From Pseudomonas gingeri (lineage in GTDB: Bacteria > Pseudomonadota > Gammaproteobacteria > Pseudomonadales > Pseudomonadaceae): DNA of 64,000 nt. This document shows positions 16,777-25,787 of the stretch, piece by piece. Both the position numbers and the translations under genes were made by a program. The notes below the pieces were generated by a model that worked only from the letters and a program-made list of their open reading frames with translations, made no database searches and was not told the origin of the DNA. Each line of letters opens with the position of its first letter. The first letter of the stretch is position 1. The stretch covers positions 62,001 to 126,000 of the forward strand of contig NZ_JACAOS010000012.1 of the NCBI RefSeq assembly GCF_013386165.1, written 5' to 3'.

Positions 16777-17688
16777 TCACCGCCCCTCATGCTGCCGACG
16801 ATAAGCCCCCGGCTGCACCCCCAGGGCTTTGGCAAACGCCCGGGTAAACGCTGCAATCGACTGATACCCCACCGCCGCGCACACCTGCTCCACGGTGTTA
16901 TTGGCCCGCAGCAACTGACACCCATGGCGCATGCGCAACGCCAGCAGCACTTGCCCCGGTGACTGCCCGGCCAGTTCATTGAAGCGCTTGAAAAACGCCG
17001 AACGCGACATCCCGGTACAAGCCGCCATGCTTTCCAGCGACCAACTCTCCCCAGGCCGTTCGATCAACTGTTCCAGCAACGGCGCAAACCCCGGATGCCG
17101 CGCCAGTGCCACCAATCCGCCCAGGCTCTGGTTATCCGCCACCTCCTGACGCAGCACATACAGAAACAGCAGGTGACTCAAACGCTCCAGCAGCGCCGAG
17201 GAGGGCGCCGGCAGCCGCTCGCACTCGGCTAATATCAGCCCGAACAACGCCCGCGCCGCACTCAGCGACGGATCGCCCGCCCGCAGGACGATCCAGTCCG
17301 GCAGCCCGTCGATAATCAATGACGACAGCCCGGACTTGAAATGAAAGAACCCGCACACCAGCCCCACGCCATCCTGGGCGGCGCTGTCCAGCCCGGCCAT
17401 TGTCTGGCGCGGCAAGCGTTGCGCTTCTACGCTGCTTTGGGCACTGGAGAGCCGATAATCCAGGTCCCGCAGCAAAAACACCGCGTCCCCGGCCTCCAGT
17501 CGCAGGCTCTCTGGCTGCCCATCAATATGCAGCCAGCAATGCCCCTGCACGATCAAGTGGAAACTCGCCCGCGCCAGGCCATGGGTGCTGGCGTGCCAGC
17601 CGCCGCAGTAACGGCCCACGTGAAACAGGCTCGTATCCAGTTCCAGGCCTTCTAATAACCAATCAACCAGTGGGCTCGACGAAATCAT
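16777..17688 (-). CDS. AraC-family transcriptional regulator with cupin-type N-domain
   Basis: 303 residues. An N-terminal cupin-like sensing domain (about 1-190) with the HLIVQGHCWLHIDG strand pattern, then two AraC helix-turn-helices (MAACTGMSRSAFFKRFNELAG, and VEQVCAAVGYQSIAAFTRAFAK). It is divergent from the AhpD-like/ABC transporter operon at 17793 across a 104-bp gap, so it most likely controls that operon. Confidence 0.9.
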   Translation of the reverse strand: MISSSPLVDWLLEGLELDTSLFHVGRYCGGWHASTHGLARASFHLIVQGHCWLHIDGQPESLRLEAGDAVFLLRDLDYRLSSAQSSVEAQRLPRQTMAGLDSAAQDGVGLVCGFFHFKSGLSSLIIDGLPDWIVLRAGDPSLSAARALFGLILAECERLPAPSSALLERLSHLLFLYVLRQEVADNQSLGGLVALARHPGFAPLLEQLIERPGESWSLESMAACTGMSRSAFFKRFNELAGQSPGQVLLALRMRHGCQLLRANNTVEQVCAAVGYQSIAAFTRAFAKALGVQPGAYRRQHEGR

Positions 17689-17792
17689 CTAATGGAAACA
17701 CTCAGGAGCAAGTAATCGCTACTTTTGAATATGGATCGGAATTCTTATAACCAACAGACTTACCCGATCACCCTACAACAGGAGTCCACTCG

Positions 17793-18353
17793 ATGTCGCG
17801 CGTCACTCTTCACACGCTGCAAAGCGCTCCCGAAGCGGCCAAGCCCTTCCTGGAAAACGCCCAGAAGAACTCCGGGTTCATCCCCAATCTGCTCGCGGTG
17901 CTCGCCAATGCCCCGGCGGCGCTGGAAACCTACGTTACGGTATCGGCGCTCAATGGCAAGGCCGAGCTGAGTCTGGCCGAACGCGAGGTGGTGCAACTGG
18001 TGGCCGCCACCACCCACGGCTGCGACTTCTGCGTTGCCGGGCACACGGCGGTGGCGTTGAACAAGGCCAAGTTGCCGGCTGAAGTGGTCGAGGCCTTGCG
18101 CGGGCAGGACGAACTGCCCCAGGAAAAACTCGAAGTTCTCGCCGCCTTCGCCCGGGAGGTGATCGCCACCCGGGGCAATGTCAGTGATCAGGCTTTCAGC
18201 GAGTTCCTCGCCGCCGGCTACACCCAGGGCAATGCCCTGGAAGTGATCCTCGGGGTGAGCCTGGCCACGCTGTGCAATTTCGCCAATGTCTTCGCCCGCA
18301 CGCCGCTCAATCCTGAGCTGGCGCAATACCGTTGGCCATCGACGGATCAATGA
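17793..18353 (+). CDS. Carboxymuconolactone decarboxylase family protein (AhpD-like)
   Basis: 186 residues. The AhpD/CMD core has the redox and proton-relay motif EREVVQLVAATTHGCDFCVAGH with Cys-x2-Cys and the His three residues later, typical of peroxidase-related members. An ACAGGAG site precedes the ATG. It is the first gene of a five-gene plus-strand set: 49 bp to the acyl-CoA dehydrogenase-like gene, then overlapping ABC transporter genes. It may protect against or use a peroxide or a reactive intermediate in that pathway. Confidence 0.85.
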   Translation: MSRVTLHTLQSAPEAAKPFLENAQKNSGFIPNLLAVLANAPAALETYVTVSALNGKAELSLAEREVVQLVAATTHGCDFCVAGHTAVALNKAKLPAEVVEALRGQDELPQEKLEVLAAFAREVIATRGNVSDQAFSEFLAAGYTQGNALEVILGVSLATLCNFANVFARTPLNPELAQYRWPSTDQ

Positions 18354-18402
18354 TGTTTCAGCGTCAGCTATCATTCGACGCTGTCTTCAAGGAGAAAACG
18401 AC

Positions 18403-19473
18403 ATGGCCAATCCGGCATTGAGTCAATGGCTGGACGCACAAGCCCAGGCCCTGGACCTGGGGCAGTGCGACCCACAGGATGTGATTTCCCGGCTGGCGAC
18501 GGCGAAGGTGCTGCGGGTCGGTGTGCCGCAAGCCCTGGGCGGCAGCGGTGGCACGGTGGCCGACGCGGTGGAAAGCATCGCCGAGGTGGCCAGCCATTCC
18601 CTGGCGGCGGCCTTTGTGTTCTGGGGCCAGCGAGCCTTTATCGAGTACCTGCTGCACAGTCCCAACACGACTTTGCGCGATCATCTGCTGCCGTCGCTGC
18701 TCAGCGGCGAGCTGGCCGGTGCCACCGGGCTATCGAATGCGATGAAATTCCTCTCGGGGATCGAGTCACTGCAACTGCGGGCCCGCGATCAGGGTGATGG
18801 CTGGTGCCTGGACGGCCGCCTGCACTGGGTGACCAATCTGCGCAAAAGCGGTTTTGTGGTGGCCGCCGCCATCGAACGGGAAGAGGGCGGCGCACCCTTC
18901 GTCCTGGCGATGCCGGATGCGCTGAGCGGCCTGCAACGCTCGGATGACTTGCAACTGATGGGCTTGCAGTCGAGCAATACCGCCGCATTGGATTTCAAAC
19001 AGGTGGAAGTCAGCCGCGACTGGTTGCTGCACGACGATGCCCGGGTCTTTCTGCCGGCGGTGCGCCCGGCATTTCTCGGCTTGCAGTGCGGTATGTCCAT
19101 TGGCTTGGCGCGTCAGGCCTTGAACGAAGTGGATGGCCATCTGCAGGACACGCGCTCGATTCTGCGTGAACCCTTGCTGGAGCAACGCCACAACCTTGAA
19201 CAAACGGTGGAAGCACTCAGGGACGGCTTGCACGACGGACGCTTCCTGGCCCAGCCGAGCGCCTTGTTCCAGATCCGTATCAATCTGGCCGAATCCGTCG
19301 CCCAGGCGGTGCAACTGGAATTGCAGGCCAGCGGCGGCAAGGCCTATCTGAACGAGCACGGCAGCGGCTTCGCCCGACGTTGGCGGGAGTCGGCCTTTGT
19401 GCCGATCGTCACCCCGAGCCTGGTGCAACTGCGCGCCGAACTGCAACGTCAGGCCCGGGATACGGCAGCATGA
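18403..19473 (+). CDS. Acyl-CoA dehydrogenase-like flavoprotein
   Basis: 356 residues from the ATG at 18403, with AAGGAG about 12 nt upstream. It has acyl-CoA dehydrogenase N-terminal and middle domains (LRVGVPQALGGSGGTVADAVESIAEVASHS) and the helical C-terminal domain. The usual catalytic Glu cannot be placed with confidence, and the form is somewhat short, as in the DszC/SfnB-type monooxygenases. Its stop overlaps the next start (ATGA). Its place beside a NitT/TauT-type importer suggests oxidation of an imported sulfur or nitrogen compound (inference). Confidence 0.78.
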   Translation: MANPALSQWLDAQAQALDLGQCDPQDVISRLATAKVLRVGVPQALGGSGGTVADAVESIAEVASHSLAAAFVFWGQRAFIEYLLHSPNTTLRDHLLPSLLSGELAGATGLSNAMKFLSGIESLQLRARDQGDGWCLDGRLHWVTNLRKSGFVVAAAIEREEGGAPFVLAMPDALSGLQRSDDLQLMGLQSSNTAALDFKQVEVSRDWLLHDDARVFLPAVRPAFLGLQCGMSIGLARQALNEVDGHLQDTRSILREPLLEQRHNLEQTVEALRDGLHDGRFLAQPSALFQIRINLAESVAQAVQLELQASGGKAYLNEHGSGFARRWRESAFVPIVTPSLVQLRAELQRQARDTAA

Positions 19474-20291
19474 GTGTGCCGTTGCTGGATGCCCGTCAGA
19501 TCAGCCTCGGCTACCCCCGCGAGCAGGGCTGGCAAACCGTGCTGGAAGGTTTCGACCTGCAACTGCAAGCCGGCGAAGTGGTGTCGATCCTTGGCCCCAG
19601 CGGCGTCGGAAAATCCAGCCTGCTGCGGGTCCTGGCGGGTTTGCAGACGGCCCATGAAGGCCATGTGCATTTTCTCGGCGAAGCCCTGAGCGGCCCACAC
19701 CCACGAGTGGCGGTGGCTTTCCAGGACCCCAGCCTGCTGCCGTGGCTGAGCCTGGAAAAGAACGTCGCCTTCGGTTTGGACTTTGCCCGCCAGCCGCACC
19801 TGGGCGCACCAGAGCGCAAGGCGCGGATCGACCACGCGATTGCCGCCGTCGGCCTGCAACACGCCCGGGGCCAGTACCCGGCGCAGTTGTCCGGCGGCAT
19901 GGCCCAGCGTACCGCCCTGGCGCGTTGCTTGGCCCGCCAGCCGCAGGTGTTGTTGCTGGACGAGCCCTTCGGCGCCCTGGATGAAGTGACGCGCACCGAC
20001 ATGCAGCAACTGCTGCTGGAAGTGATTGCCGAGCACGACACCGCCGCCGTGCTGATCACCCACGACATTGATGAAGCCCTGCTGCTCTCCGACAGGATTC
20101 TGCTACTGGGCCACAGCCCGGCGCGAACCCTCGGCGAGTGGCGTATCGACCTGCCTCAGCCGCGTGCCGAGCTGGTGGAGGAACTGGGCGCCCTGCGTAT
20201 TGAGATTCTCAAGACCCTTCGGCGGGCCAGCCGCACCTCACCCTCTCACTCTTTGCTCGAACCGTCGGAGATGACCCATGTGCCTGGATGA
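19470..20291 (+). CDS. ABC transporter ATPase, nitrate/sulfonate/taurine family
   Basis: 273 residues with Walker A GPSGVGKSS near 41, Q-loop VAFQDPSLLPWLS, signature LSGGMAQRTALARCLA, Walker B VLLLDEPFGALDE and switch His in LITHDIDEA. It begins in an ATGA overlap with the preceding gene and ends 14 bp inside the substrate-binding protein gene. The SsuB/TauB-like sequence marks the importer type. The substrate cannot be read from it. Confidence 0.9.
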   Translation: MSVPLLDARQISLGYPREQGWQTVLEGFDLQLQAGEVVSILGPSGVGKSSLLRVLAGLQTAHEGHVHFLGEALSGPHPRVAVAFQDPSLLPWLSLEKNVAFGLDFARQPHLGAPERKARIDHAIAAVGLQHARGQYPAQLSGGMAQRTALARCLARQPQVLLLDEPFGALDEVTRTDMQQLLLEVIAEHDTAAVLITHDIDEALLLSDRILLLGHSPARTLGEWRIDLPQPRAELVEELGALRIEILKTLRRASRTSPSHSLLEPSEMTHVPG

Positions 20292-21477
20292 TTTCACCCA
20301 CACACGTCGTGACTTCCTCAAACTCAGCGCCTTGCTGACCGCCGGCGGCGCCTTGCCGCTGCTCAACAGCCTGCAAGCCCGCGCCGCGTCGGAGCCCAAC
20401 GCGCCGGTGCGAATCGGCTACCTGCCGATCACCGACGCCACGCCGCTGCTGGTGGCGCATAACAACGGCCTGTTCGAAGCCGAAGGCATCCAGGCCGAAC
20501 GGCCGGTGTTGCTGCGCAGTTGGGCCCAGGTGATCGAGGCGTTTATTTCCGGGCAGGTCAACGTGATTCACCTGCTGTCGCCGATGACCGTCTGGGCCCG
20601 CTACGGCAGCAAGGTGCCGGCCAAGGTGGTGGCCTGGAACCATGTCGGCGGTTCCGGCCTGACCGTGGCGCCGGGGATTACCGACGTCAAGCAACTGGGC
20701 GGGCAGTCGGTGGCGATTCCGTTCTGGTACTCGATCCACAACGTGGTGGTCCAGCAACTGTTGCGTGACAACGGCCTGCAACCGGTGACCAAGGCCGCCA
20801 ACAGCATGCTGGCGGCCAACGAGGTCAACCTGGTGGTGCTGCCGCCTTCGGACATGCCGCCGGCGTTGGCGAGCAAGCGCATCGCCGGCTACATCGTCGC
20901 CGAACCGTTCAATGCCCTGGCCGAGGAGCTGAAGGTCGGTCGAGTGCAGCGCTTCACCGGCGATATCTGGCGCAACCATGCCTGCTGCGTGGTGTTCATG
21001 CACGAGCAGGACCTGAACAACCGTCCCGAGTGGTCGCAGAAGGTGGTCAACGCCATCGTCAAGGCCCAGCTCTGGACCCGTGACAACCGCGCCGAGGCGG
21101 CCCAATTGCTCTCCAAGGACGGCGCCAATCGCTACACGCCGCACACCCCGCAAGTGCTCACTCGGGTGCTGGCGCCGAGCGCCGCCGAGCGCGACGCCTA
21201 CCTCGTCAGCGGGGCGATCCGGCACGGCAATTGGGACGAGCAGCGCATCGACTTCCAACCCTATCCCTTCCCCAGCTACACCGAGGAGCTGGTCAAACGC
21301 CTCAAGGACACCTTGATCGAAGGCGACAAGGGGTTCCTCGCCGGTCTCGATCCACAGCAGACCGCCCGCGACCTGGTGGATGATCGCTTTGTGCGCAACA
21401 GCCTGGCAGCCGTGGGCGGACTCAAGGCCTTCGGCTTGCCGGACAGCTTTGAGCGTAGCGAGGAGTTCGGCATTTGA
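20278..21477 (+). CDS. ABC transporter substrate-binding protein, NitT/TauT type, Tat-exported
   Basis: 399 residues. The N-terminus holds a twin-arginine signal (THTRRDFLKLSALLTAGGALPLL, cleaved near ARA). The mature protein starts VRIGYLPITDATPLLVAHNNGLFEAEGI, typical of NrtA/SsuA-like binding proteins. Its start lies inside the ATPase gene, and its stop overlaps the TTG start of the permease. Tat export suggests folding before export, which is common in this family. Ligand unknown. Confidence 0.88.
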   Translation: MCLDDFTHTRRDFLKLSALLTAGGALPLLNSLQARAASEPNAPVRIGYLPITDATPLLVAHNNGLFEAEGIQAERPVLLRSWAQVIEAFISGQVNVIHLLSPMTVWARYGSKVPAKVVAWNHVGGSGLTVAPGITDVKQLGGQSVAIPFWYSIHNVVVQQLLRDNGLQPVTKAANSMLAANEVNLVVLPPSDMPPALASKRIAGYIVAEPFNALAEELKVGRVQRFTGDIWRNHACCVVFMHEQDLNNRPEWSQKVVNAIVKAQLWTRDNRAEAAQLLSKDGANRYTPHTPQVLTRVLAPSAAERDAYLVSGAIRHGNWDEQRIDFQPYPFPSYTEELVKRLKDTLIEGDKGFLAGLDPQQTARDLVDDRFVRNSLAAVGGLKAFGLPDSFERSEEFGI

Positions 21478-22241
21478 TCCGCAAGCCTTCCGCATCGCTC
21501 CTGCATTGGGCGCTGGGCGTGGCGGGGTTGCTCTGCCTGTTGCTGCTCTGGTGGCTGGGGGTGCGCTTGTTCGGCAGCCCCGACGGCCTGTCGGCGCGCT
21601 TCTCGCCCGAAGCGACGTTGACCAGCCTGGTGGAGTTGCTCGGTCGTGCCGAGCTGTATGAAAACGTCCTGGTCAGCCTCAAGCGCATCCTGATCGGCTT
21701 GCTGCTGGCCTTGTTGGTCGGCGTGCCGCTGGGGCTGCTGATCGGCAGCTACCGCCACCTGGAGGCGGCGACGACCCCGGCGTTCCAGTTCCTGCGGATG
21801 ATTTCGCCGTTGTCCTGGATGCCGGTGGTGGTGATGCTGATGGGGGTGGGCGACCAGCCGATCTACTTCCTGCTGGCCTTTGCCGCCGTCTGGCCGATCC
21901 TGCTCAACACCGCGGCCGGGGTGCGCCAGCTCGATCCGCGCTGGTTGCAACTGAGCCGCAGCCTCAGCGCGACCCGCTGGGAAACCCTGCGCCAGGTGAT
22001 CCTGCCGGGTGTGCTCGGCCATGTGCTGACCGGCGTGCGGCTGTCCATCGGGATTCTCTGGATCGTCCTGGTGCCCTGCGAAATGCTCGGGGTCAGCGCC
22101 GGCCTGGGCTATTTTATCCTCGATACTCGAGACCGCCTGGCCTATTCCGAGCTGATGGCCATGGTGCTGCTGATCGGCGTACTGGGGTTCGCCCTCGATG
22201 CCTTGGCGCGGGGGCTGCATCGGCGTTGGGCACATGCCTGA
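21474..22241 (+). CDS. ABC transporter permease, NitT/TauT type
   Basis: 255 residues from a TTG that overlaps the previous stop (TTGA). Six membrane helices; the inner-membrane EAA-like loop is in SLSATRWETLRQVILPGVLGHVLTG (near 170). It is the last gene of the operon driven from upstream of 17793. Together with the two preceding genes it forms a complete importer. Confidence 0.9.
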   Translation: MIRKPSASLLHWALGVAGLLCLLLLWWLGVRLFGSPDGLSARFSPEATLTSLVELLGRAELYENVLVSLKRILIGLLLALLVGVPLGLLIGSYRHLEAATTPAFQFLRMISPLSWMPVVVMLMGVGDQPIYFLLAFAAVWPILLNTAAGVRQLDPRWLQLSRSLSATRWETLRQVILPGVLGHVLTGVRLSIGILWIVLVPCEMLGVSAGLGYFILDTRDRLAYSELMAMVLLIGVLGFALDALARGLHRRWAHA

Positions 22242-22293
22242 CGCTATCGTCTCAATTTATAAGTAATTTACATTACTGTAACATTTTGAAATG

Positions 22294-22590
22294 TATAATC
22301 CCGCGCTGAAGCACCCCCTCACGTTTCAACCGCCACCCCCAGGAGATTCGAACTTGGACCCTGCCCATTCTCGGTGGGCCACGTAGCGGGATTTACAATG
22401 GGATACCGCCGGTGCAGCCGTTGCCCCGGTATCCAGTCTGTAGCGTTCAGTACGTGGCCTTGTTTCGACGATTTTCCAACCACTTCTTCAGGATGTGCTG
22501 TGCTTAGACTGCCGGCGCCGCATTGCTTTGTGCGCTTGTCTCCTGAGGTTCGTGGGCCTGTATGTCAGAACGCTGCTGGAATCATTGACG
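22294..22590 (+). promoter_or_regulatory. Promoter -10 box and long leader of the double-permease gene
   Basis: A perfect TATAAT at 22294-22299 in an AT-rich patch is followed by about 290 nt without a convincing gene. The leader can form GCCCA/TGGGC (22363-22379) and a strong hairpin GGATACCG/CGGTATCC (22401-22434) that encloses an inner CGG/CCG stem. No known riboswitch consensus was recognised. An in-frame open stretch from 22495 lacks a ribosome site and reads like leader sequence. Confidence 0.5.
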
Positions 22591-24333
22591 ATGAATAAAG
22601 TATTACGCCATTACATCCCGGCAAGTACGCGGCGCTTGCTGCCCAATCGCTGGGATCTGATCGCGCTGCCGCTGGTGGTGGGATTCCTGCTGTTTTTCTC
22701 GATCGGCGCACGGGAGACCTGGGCCCCGATCGACACCTTGCAGACCCAGGTCATTTCCCTCGATCCGGCCAACCTGCCGGAATATGCGATCCGGACCACC
22801 CTGCGGATGCTGGCGGCGATGATCGCGTCACTGGTCTTCACGTTCATCTACGGGACGCTGGCGGCGAAGAACCGCCGTGCTGAAAAACTCCTGGTGCCGG
22901 TGCTGGATATCCTGCAATCGGTGCCGGTGCTGGGTTATATCTCGTTCACCGTGACCTTCTTTCTCCTGCTGTTTCCCGGCCGGGTGCTGGGCGCCGAGTG
23001 CGCGGCGATCTTTGCGATCTTCACCAGCCAGGCCTGGAACATGACGTTCAGCTTCTATCAGTCGCTGCGCATGTTGCCGCGTGACCTGACAGAGGTTTCC
23101 GAGAGCCTGCACCTGTCCGGCTGGCAGAAATTCTGGAAGCTCGACGTGCCATTCGCCATGCCCGGGTTGGTCTGGAACATGATGATGAGCATGTCCGGCG
23201 GCTGGTTCTTCGTGGTGGCGTCGGAGGCGATTACCGTCGGTGACAAGACCATCACCCTGCCGGGGATCGGTTCCTACCTGGCCACGGCCATTGAGCAGCG
23301 TGACCTCACCGCCGTGGGCTATGTGATCCTGGCGATGGTGGTGGTAATCCTGATCTACGACCAGTTCCTGTTCCGTCCGCTGGTGGCCTGGGCGGACAAG
23401 TTCCGTATGGAAGACACTGCGGCCCAGGGTGGCGCACCGGAATCCTGGGTGCTCAACCTGATCCAGCGGACCCGGATCATCCAGCGTCTGATCCGCCCGG
23501 TTTCACGGGGGCTGACCCGTATCGGCCATCTGCGCCTGAGCCTGCCCAGCGTCAAGGCGCGGGCGAGTGCCTCGAGCGCGTCGACCTCGCGGGTGATCGA
23601 CTGGGTCTGGGGTCTGTTCATCGGTGCGCTGGCCTTGTATGCGCTGTATCACATCGCCCTCTACGTCGGCAGCGAAGTGAGCTTCGCCGATGTCGGCGAG
23701 GTCATCGGCCTGGGCGCGATCACGCTGGTGCGGGTGACCTTGCTGATTGGCGTTGCTTCGCTGATCTGGGTGCCGCTGGGGGTGATGATCGGCCTGCGTC
23801 CGCGCCTGGCCGAGAAGATCCAGCCATTGGCCCAGTTCCTCGCGGCGTTTCCGGCGAACCTGTTGTTTCCGGTGTTCGTCATCGTGATCCTGCACTTCAA
23901 GCTGAACCCGGATATCTGGCTGAGCCCGCTGATCGTGCTCGGTACCCAGTGGTACATCCTGTTCAACGTGATCGCCGGCGCCAGTGCCTTCCCCAACGAC
24001 TTCCGTGAAGCCGCCGCGAACTTCCATATCCGTGGCTGGCAGTGGTGGCGCAAGGTCATGTTGCCGGGGATCTTCCCGTATTACGTCACCGGTGCGATCA
24101 CCGCTTCCGGTGGTGCGTGGAACGCCAGTATCGTTTCCGAGTTTGTTTCCTGGGGGCAGGACAAGGTCGTGGCCCATGGCCTGGGGGCTTACATCGCCCA
24201 GACCACGGCAGCCGGCGACTTTCCGAAAATCACCCTGGGCGTCGTGGTCATGTCGGTCTTTGTGGTGGCCTTCAACCGTTTGATCTGGCGACCGATGTAC
24301 GCCATCGCCGAAAACAAACTTCGTCTGAATTAA
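22591..24333 (+). CDS. ABC transporter permease, two fused NitT/TauT-type permease domains
   Basis: 580 residues from the ATG at 22591. Two BPD_transp_1 domains in tandem, about 70-270 and 350-575, each with six helices and an EAA-like loop (SLHLSGWQKFWKLDVPFAMPG; NFHIRGWQWWRKVMLPGIFP). Such double permeases work without a second membrane subunit. The ATPase gene follows after 14 bp. No substrate-binding protein gene is present in this unit. A start at 22495 is possible but would have no ribosome site. Confidence 0.85.
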   Translation: MNKVLRHYIPASTRRLLPNRWDLIALPLVVGFLLFFSIGARETWAPIDTLQTQVISLDPANLPEYAIRTTLRMLAAMIASLVFTFIYGTLAAKNRRAEKLLVPVLDILQSVPVLGYISFTVTFFLLLFPGRVLGAECAAIFAIFTSQAWNMTFSFYQSLRMLPRDLTEVSESLHLSGWQKFWKLDVPFAMPGLVWNMMMSMSGGWFFVVASEAITVGDKTITLPGIGSYLATAIEQRDLTAVGYVILAMVVVILIYDQFLFRPLVAWADKFRMEDTAAQGGAPESWVLNLIQRTRIIQRLIRPVSRGLTRIGHLRLSLPSVKARASASSASTSRVIDWVWGLFIGALALYALYHIALYVGSEVSFADVGEVIGLGAITLVRVTLLIGVASLIWVPLGVMIGLRPRLAEKIQPLAQFLAAFPANLLFPVFVIVILHFKLNPDIWLSPLIVLGTQWYILFNVIAGASAFPNDFREAAANFHIRGWQWWRKVMLPGIFPYYVTGAITASGGAWNASIVSEFVSWGQDKVVAHGLGAYIAQTTAAGDFPKITLGVVVMSVFVVAFNRLIWRPMYAIAENKLRLN

Positions 24334-24347
24334 TCCGAGCCGCTCTC

Positions 24348-25670
24348 ATGAACAGTCATATCGAATACACCAGCAGCGCCCGTGAAATCTACTCGCTCAC
24401 CAACGTGAGCAAGGGCTTTGGCAACGGCAAGGACGAACGTCAGGTACTCAGTGAAGTCGACCTGCACCTGCACGAAGGCGAAGTCGTCGGGCTGCTGGGG
24501 CGCTCGGGCTCCGGCAAGTCGACCTTGCTGCGGATCATTGCCGGCCTGATCCAGCCGACTTCCGGCGAAGTGCTCTACAACGGCGAAGCCCTGGACGGCC
24601 CGGCCAAGGGCGTGGCGATGGTGTTCCAGACCTTCGCCCTGTTTCCCTGGCTGACGGTGCTTGAAAACGTTGAAGCCGGTTTGCAGGCCCTGCAGGTCGA
24701 GCCCAAGGAGTCGCGCAAGCGCGCGCTGGCGGCCATCGACCTGATCGGCCTCGACGGTTTTGAAAACGCCTACCCGCGCGAGCTGTCCGGCGGCATGCGC
24801 CAGCGTGTGGGTTTTGCCCGTGGCCTGGTGGTCAACCCGACTCTGTTGCTGATGGACGAACCGTTTTCCGCCCTTGATGTGCTCACCGCCGAAAACCTGC
24901 GGACCGACCTGCTGGAGTTGTGGAGCGGCGGGCAACTGCCGATCAAGTCGATCCTGATTGTGACCCACAACATCGAGGAAGCGGTGCTGATGTGCGACCG
25001 CATCCTGGTGCTGTCGTCCAACCCGGGGCGCGTGGTGGCGCAGATCAAGGTGCCGTTCGCCCACCCGCGCAACCGCCTGGACCCGATCTTCCGCAAGATG
25101 GTCGACGATATCTACGCGCTGATGACCAACCGTCGCAGTGCCGACGAGCGCACCGGCAAGGCCGAGCTGCAATTGGGTAGCCGCCTGCCGGAAGTCCCGA
25201 CCAACCTGATGGCCGGTCTGATCGAAGCCCTGGCGGCCGAGCCTTACCATGGCCATGCCGGTTTGCCGAACGTGGCCGAGCGGCTGCTGCTGGAGGTCGA
25301 TGACCTGTTCCCGGTGGCCGAGATGCTCGAGCACCTGGGCTTTGCCGAACTGCGTGGGGCTGATATCAAGCTCACCGACTCGGGCAAGCGTTTCGCCGAC
25401 GACGGTACCCAGGAGCGCAAGGTGATGTTTGCCGAGCACCTGCTGCGCACCGTGCCCCTGGCGGCGCGCATTCGCCAGGTGTTGCAGGAGCGTAACGGAC
25501 ACTGGGCGCCGCGGGTGCGTTTCGAGCAGGAGTTGGAAGACTCCCTCAGCGAAGACTTCGTCGAGCAGACCCTGGAAAGCGTGATCAGCTGGGGCCGTTA
25601 CGCCGAGATCTTCTCCTACAACGACACCACCGAAACCTTCAGCCTGGAAGACGTGGAAGGCGAGATCTGA
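24348..25670 (+). CDS. ABC transporter ATPase with C-terminal AAA-associated domain
   Basis: 440 residues from the ATG at 24348. The first 260 residues are the ATPase: Walker A GRSGSGKST, Q-loop MVFQTFALFPWLT, signature LSGGMRQRVGFARGL, Walker B LLLMDEPFSALDV, switch VTHNIEEAV. The last ~150 residues (from NLMAGLIEALAAEP) form the AAA-associated C-terminal domain seen in a subset of nitrate/sulfonate-type ATPases, possibly a regulatory, winged-helix-like module. It pairs with the double permease just upstream. Confidence 0.88.
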   Translation: MNSHIEYTSSAREIYSLTNVSKGFGNGKDERQVLSEVDLHLHEGEVVGLLGRSGSGKSTLLRIIAGLIQPTSGEVLYNGEALDGPAKGVAMVFQTFALFPWLTVLENVEAGLQALQVEPKESRKRALAAIDLIGLDGFENAYPRELSGGMRQRVGFARGLVVNPTLLLMDEPFSALDVLTAENLRTDLLELWSGGQLPIKSILIVTHNIEEAVLMCDRILVLSSNPGRVVAQIKVPFAHPRNRLDPIFRKMVDDIYALMTNRRSADERTGKAELQLGSRLPEVPTNLMAGLIEALAAEPYHGHAGLPNVAERLLLEVDDLFPVAEMLEHLGFAELRGADIKLTDSGKRFADDGTQERKVMFAEHLLRTVPLAARIRQVLQERNGHWAPRVRFEQELEDSLSEDFVEQTLESVISWGRYAEIFSYNDTTETFSLEDVEGEI

Positions 25671-25717
25671 CAGGCAACCCTGTGCCCTTGAAGCTGGTCT
25701 TGCTTGAGCTGACGCCT

Positions 25718-25740
25718 TCGCGAGCAAGCCGGCTCCTACA
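25718..25740. repeat. Single REP half-unit
   Basis: TCGCGAGCAAGCCGGCTCCT and the next three bases match one arm of the GTAGGAGC-type REP, between the convergent ATPase and DUF4337 genes. No mirror unit is present. Confidence 0.6.
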
Positions 25741-25787
25741 AGGCGCCTCGTTAAACCGAAGTCCCAGGGGCCGGCCGGTTCAGTGCT

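Noticed and set aside
22340..22360. tRNA fragment: GATTCGAAC resembles a T-loop on the opposite strand
   Set aside because: The flanking bases do not form a T-stem or an acceptor stem, and no anticodon arm is present.
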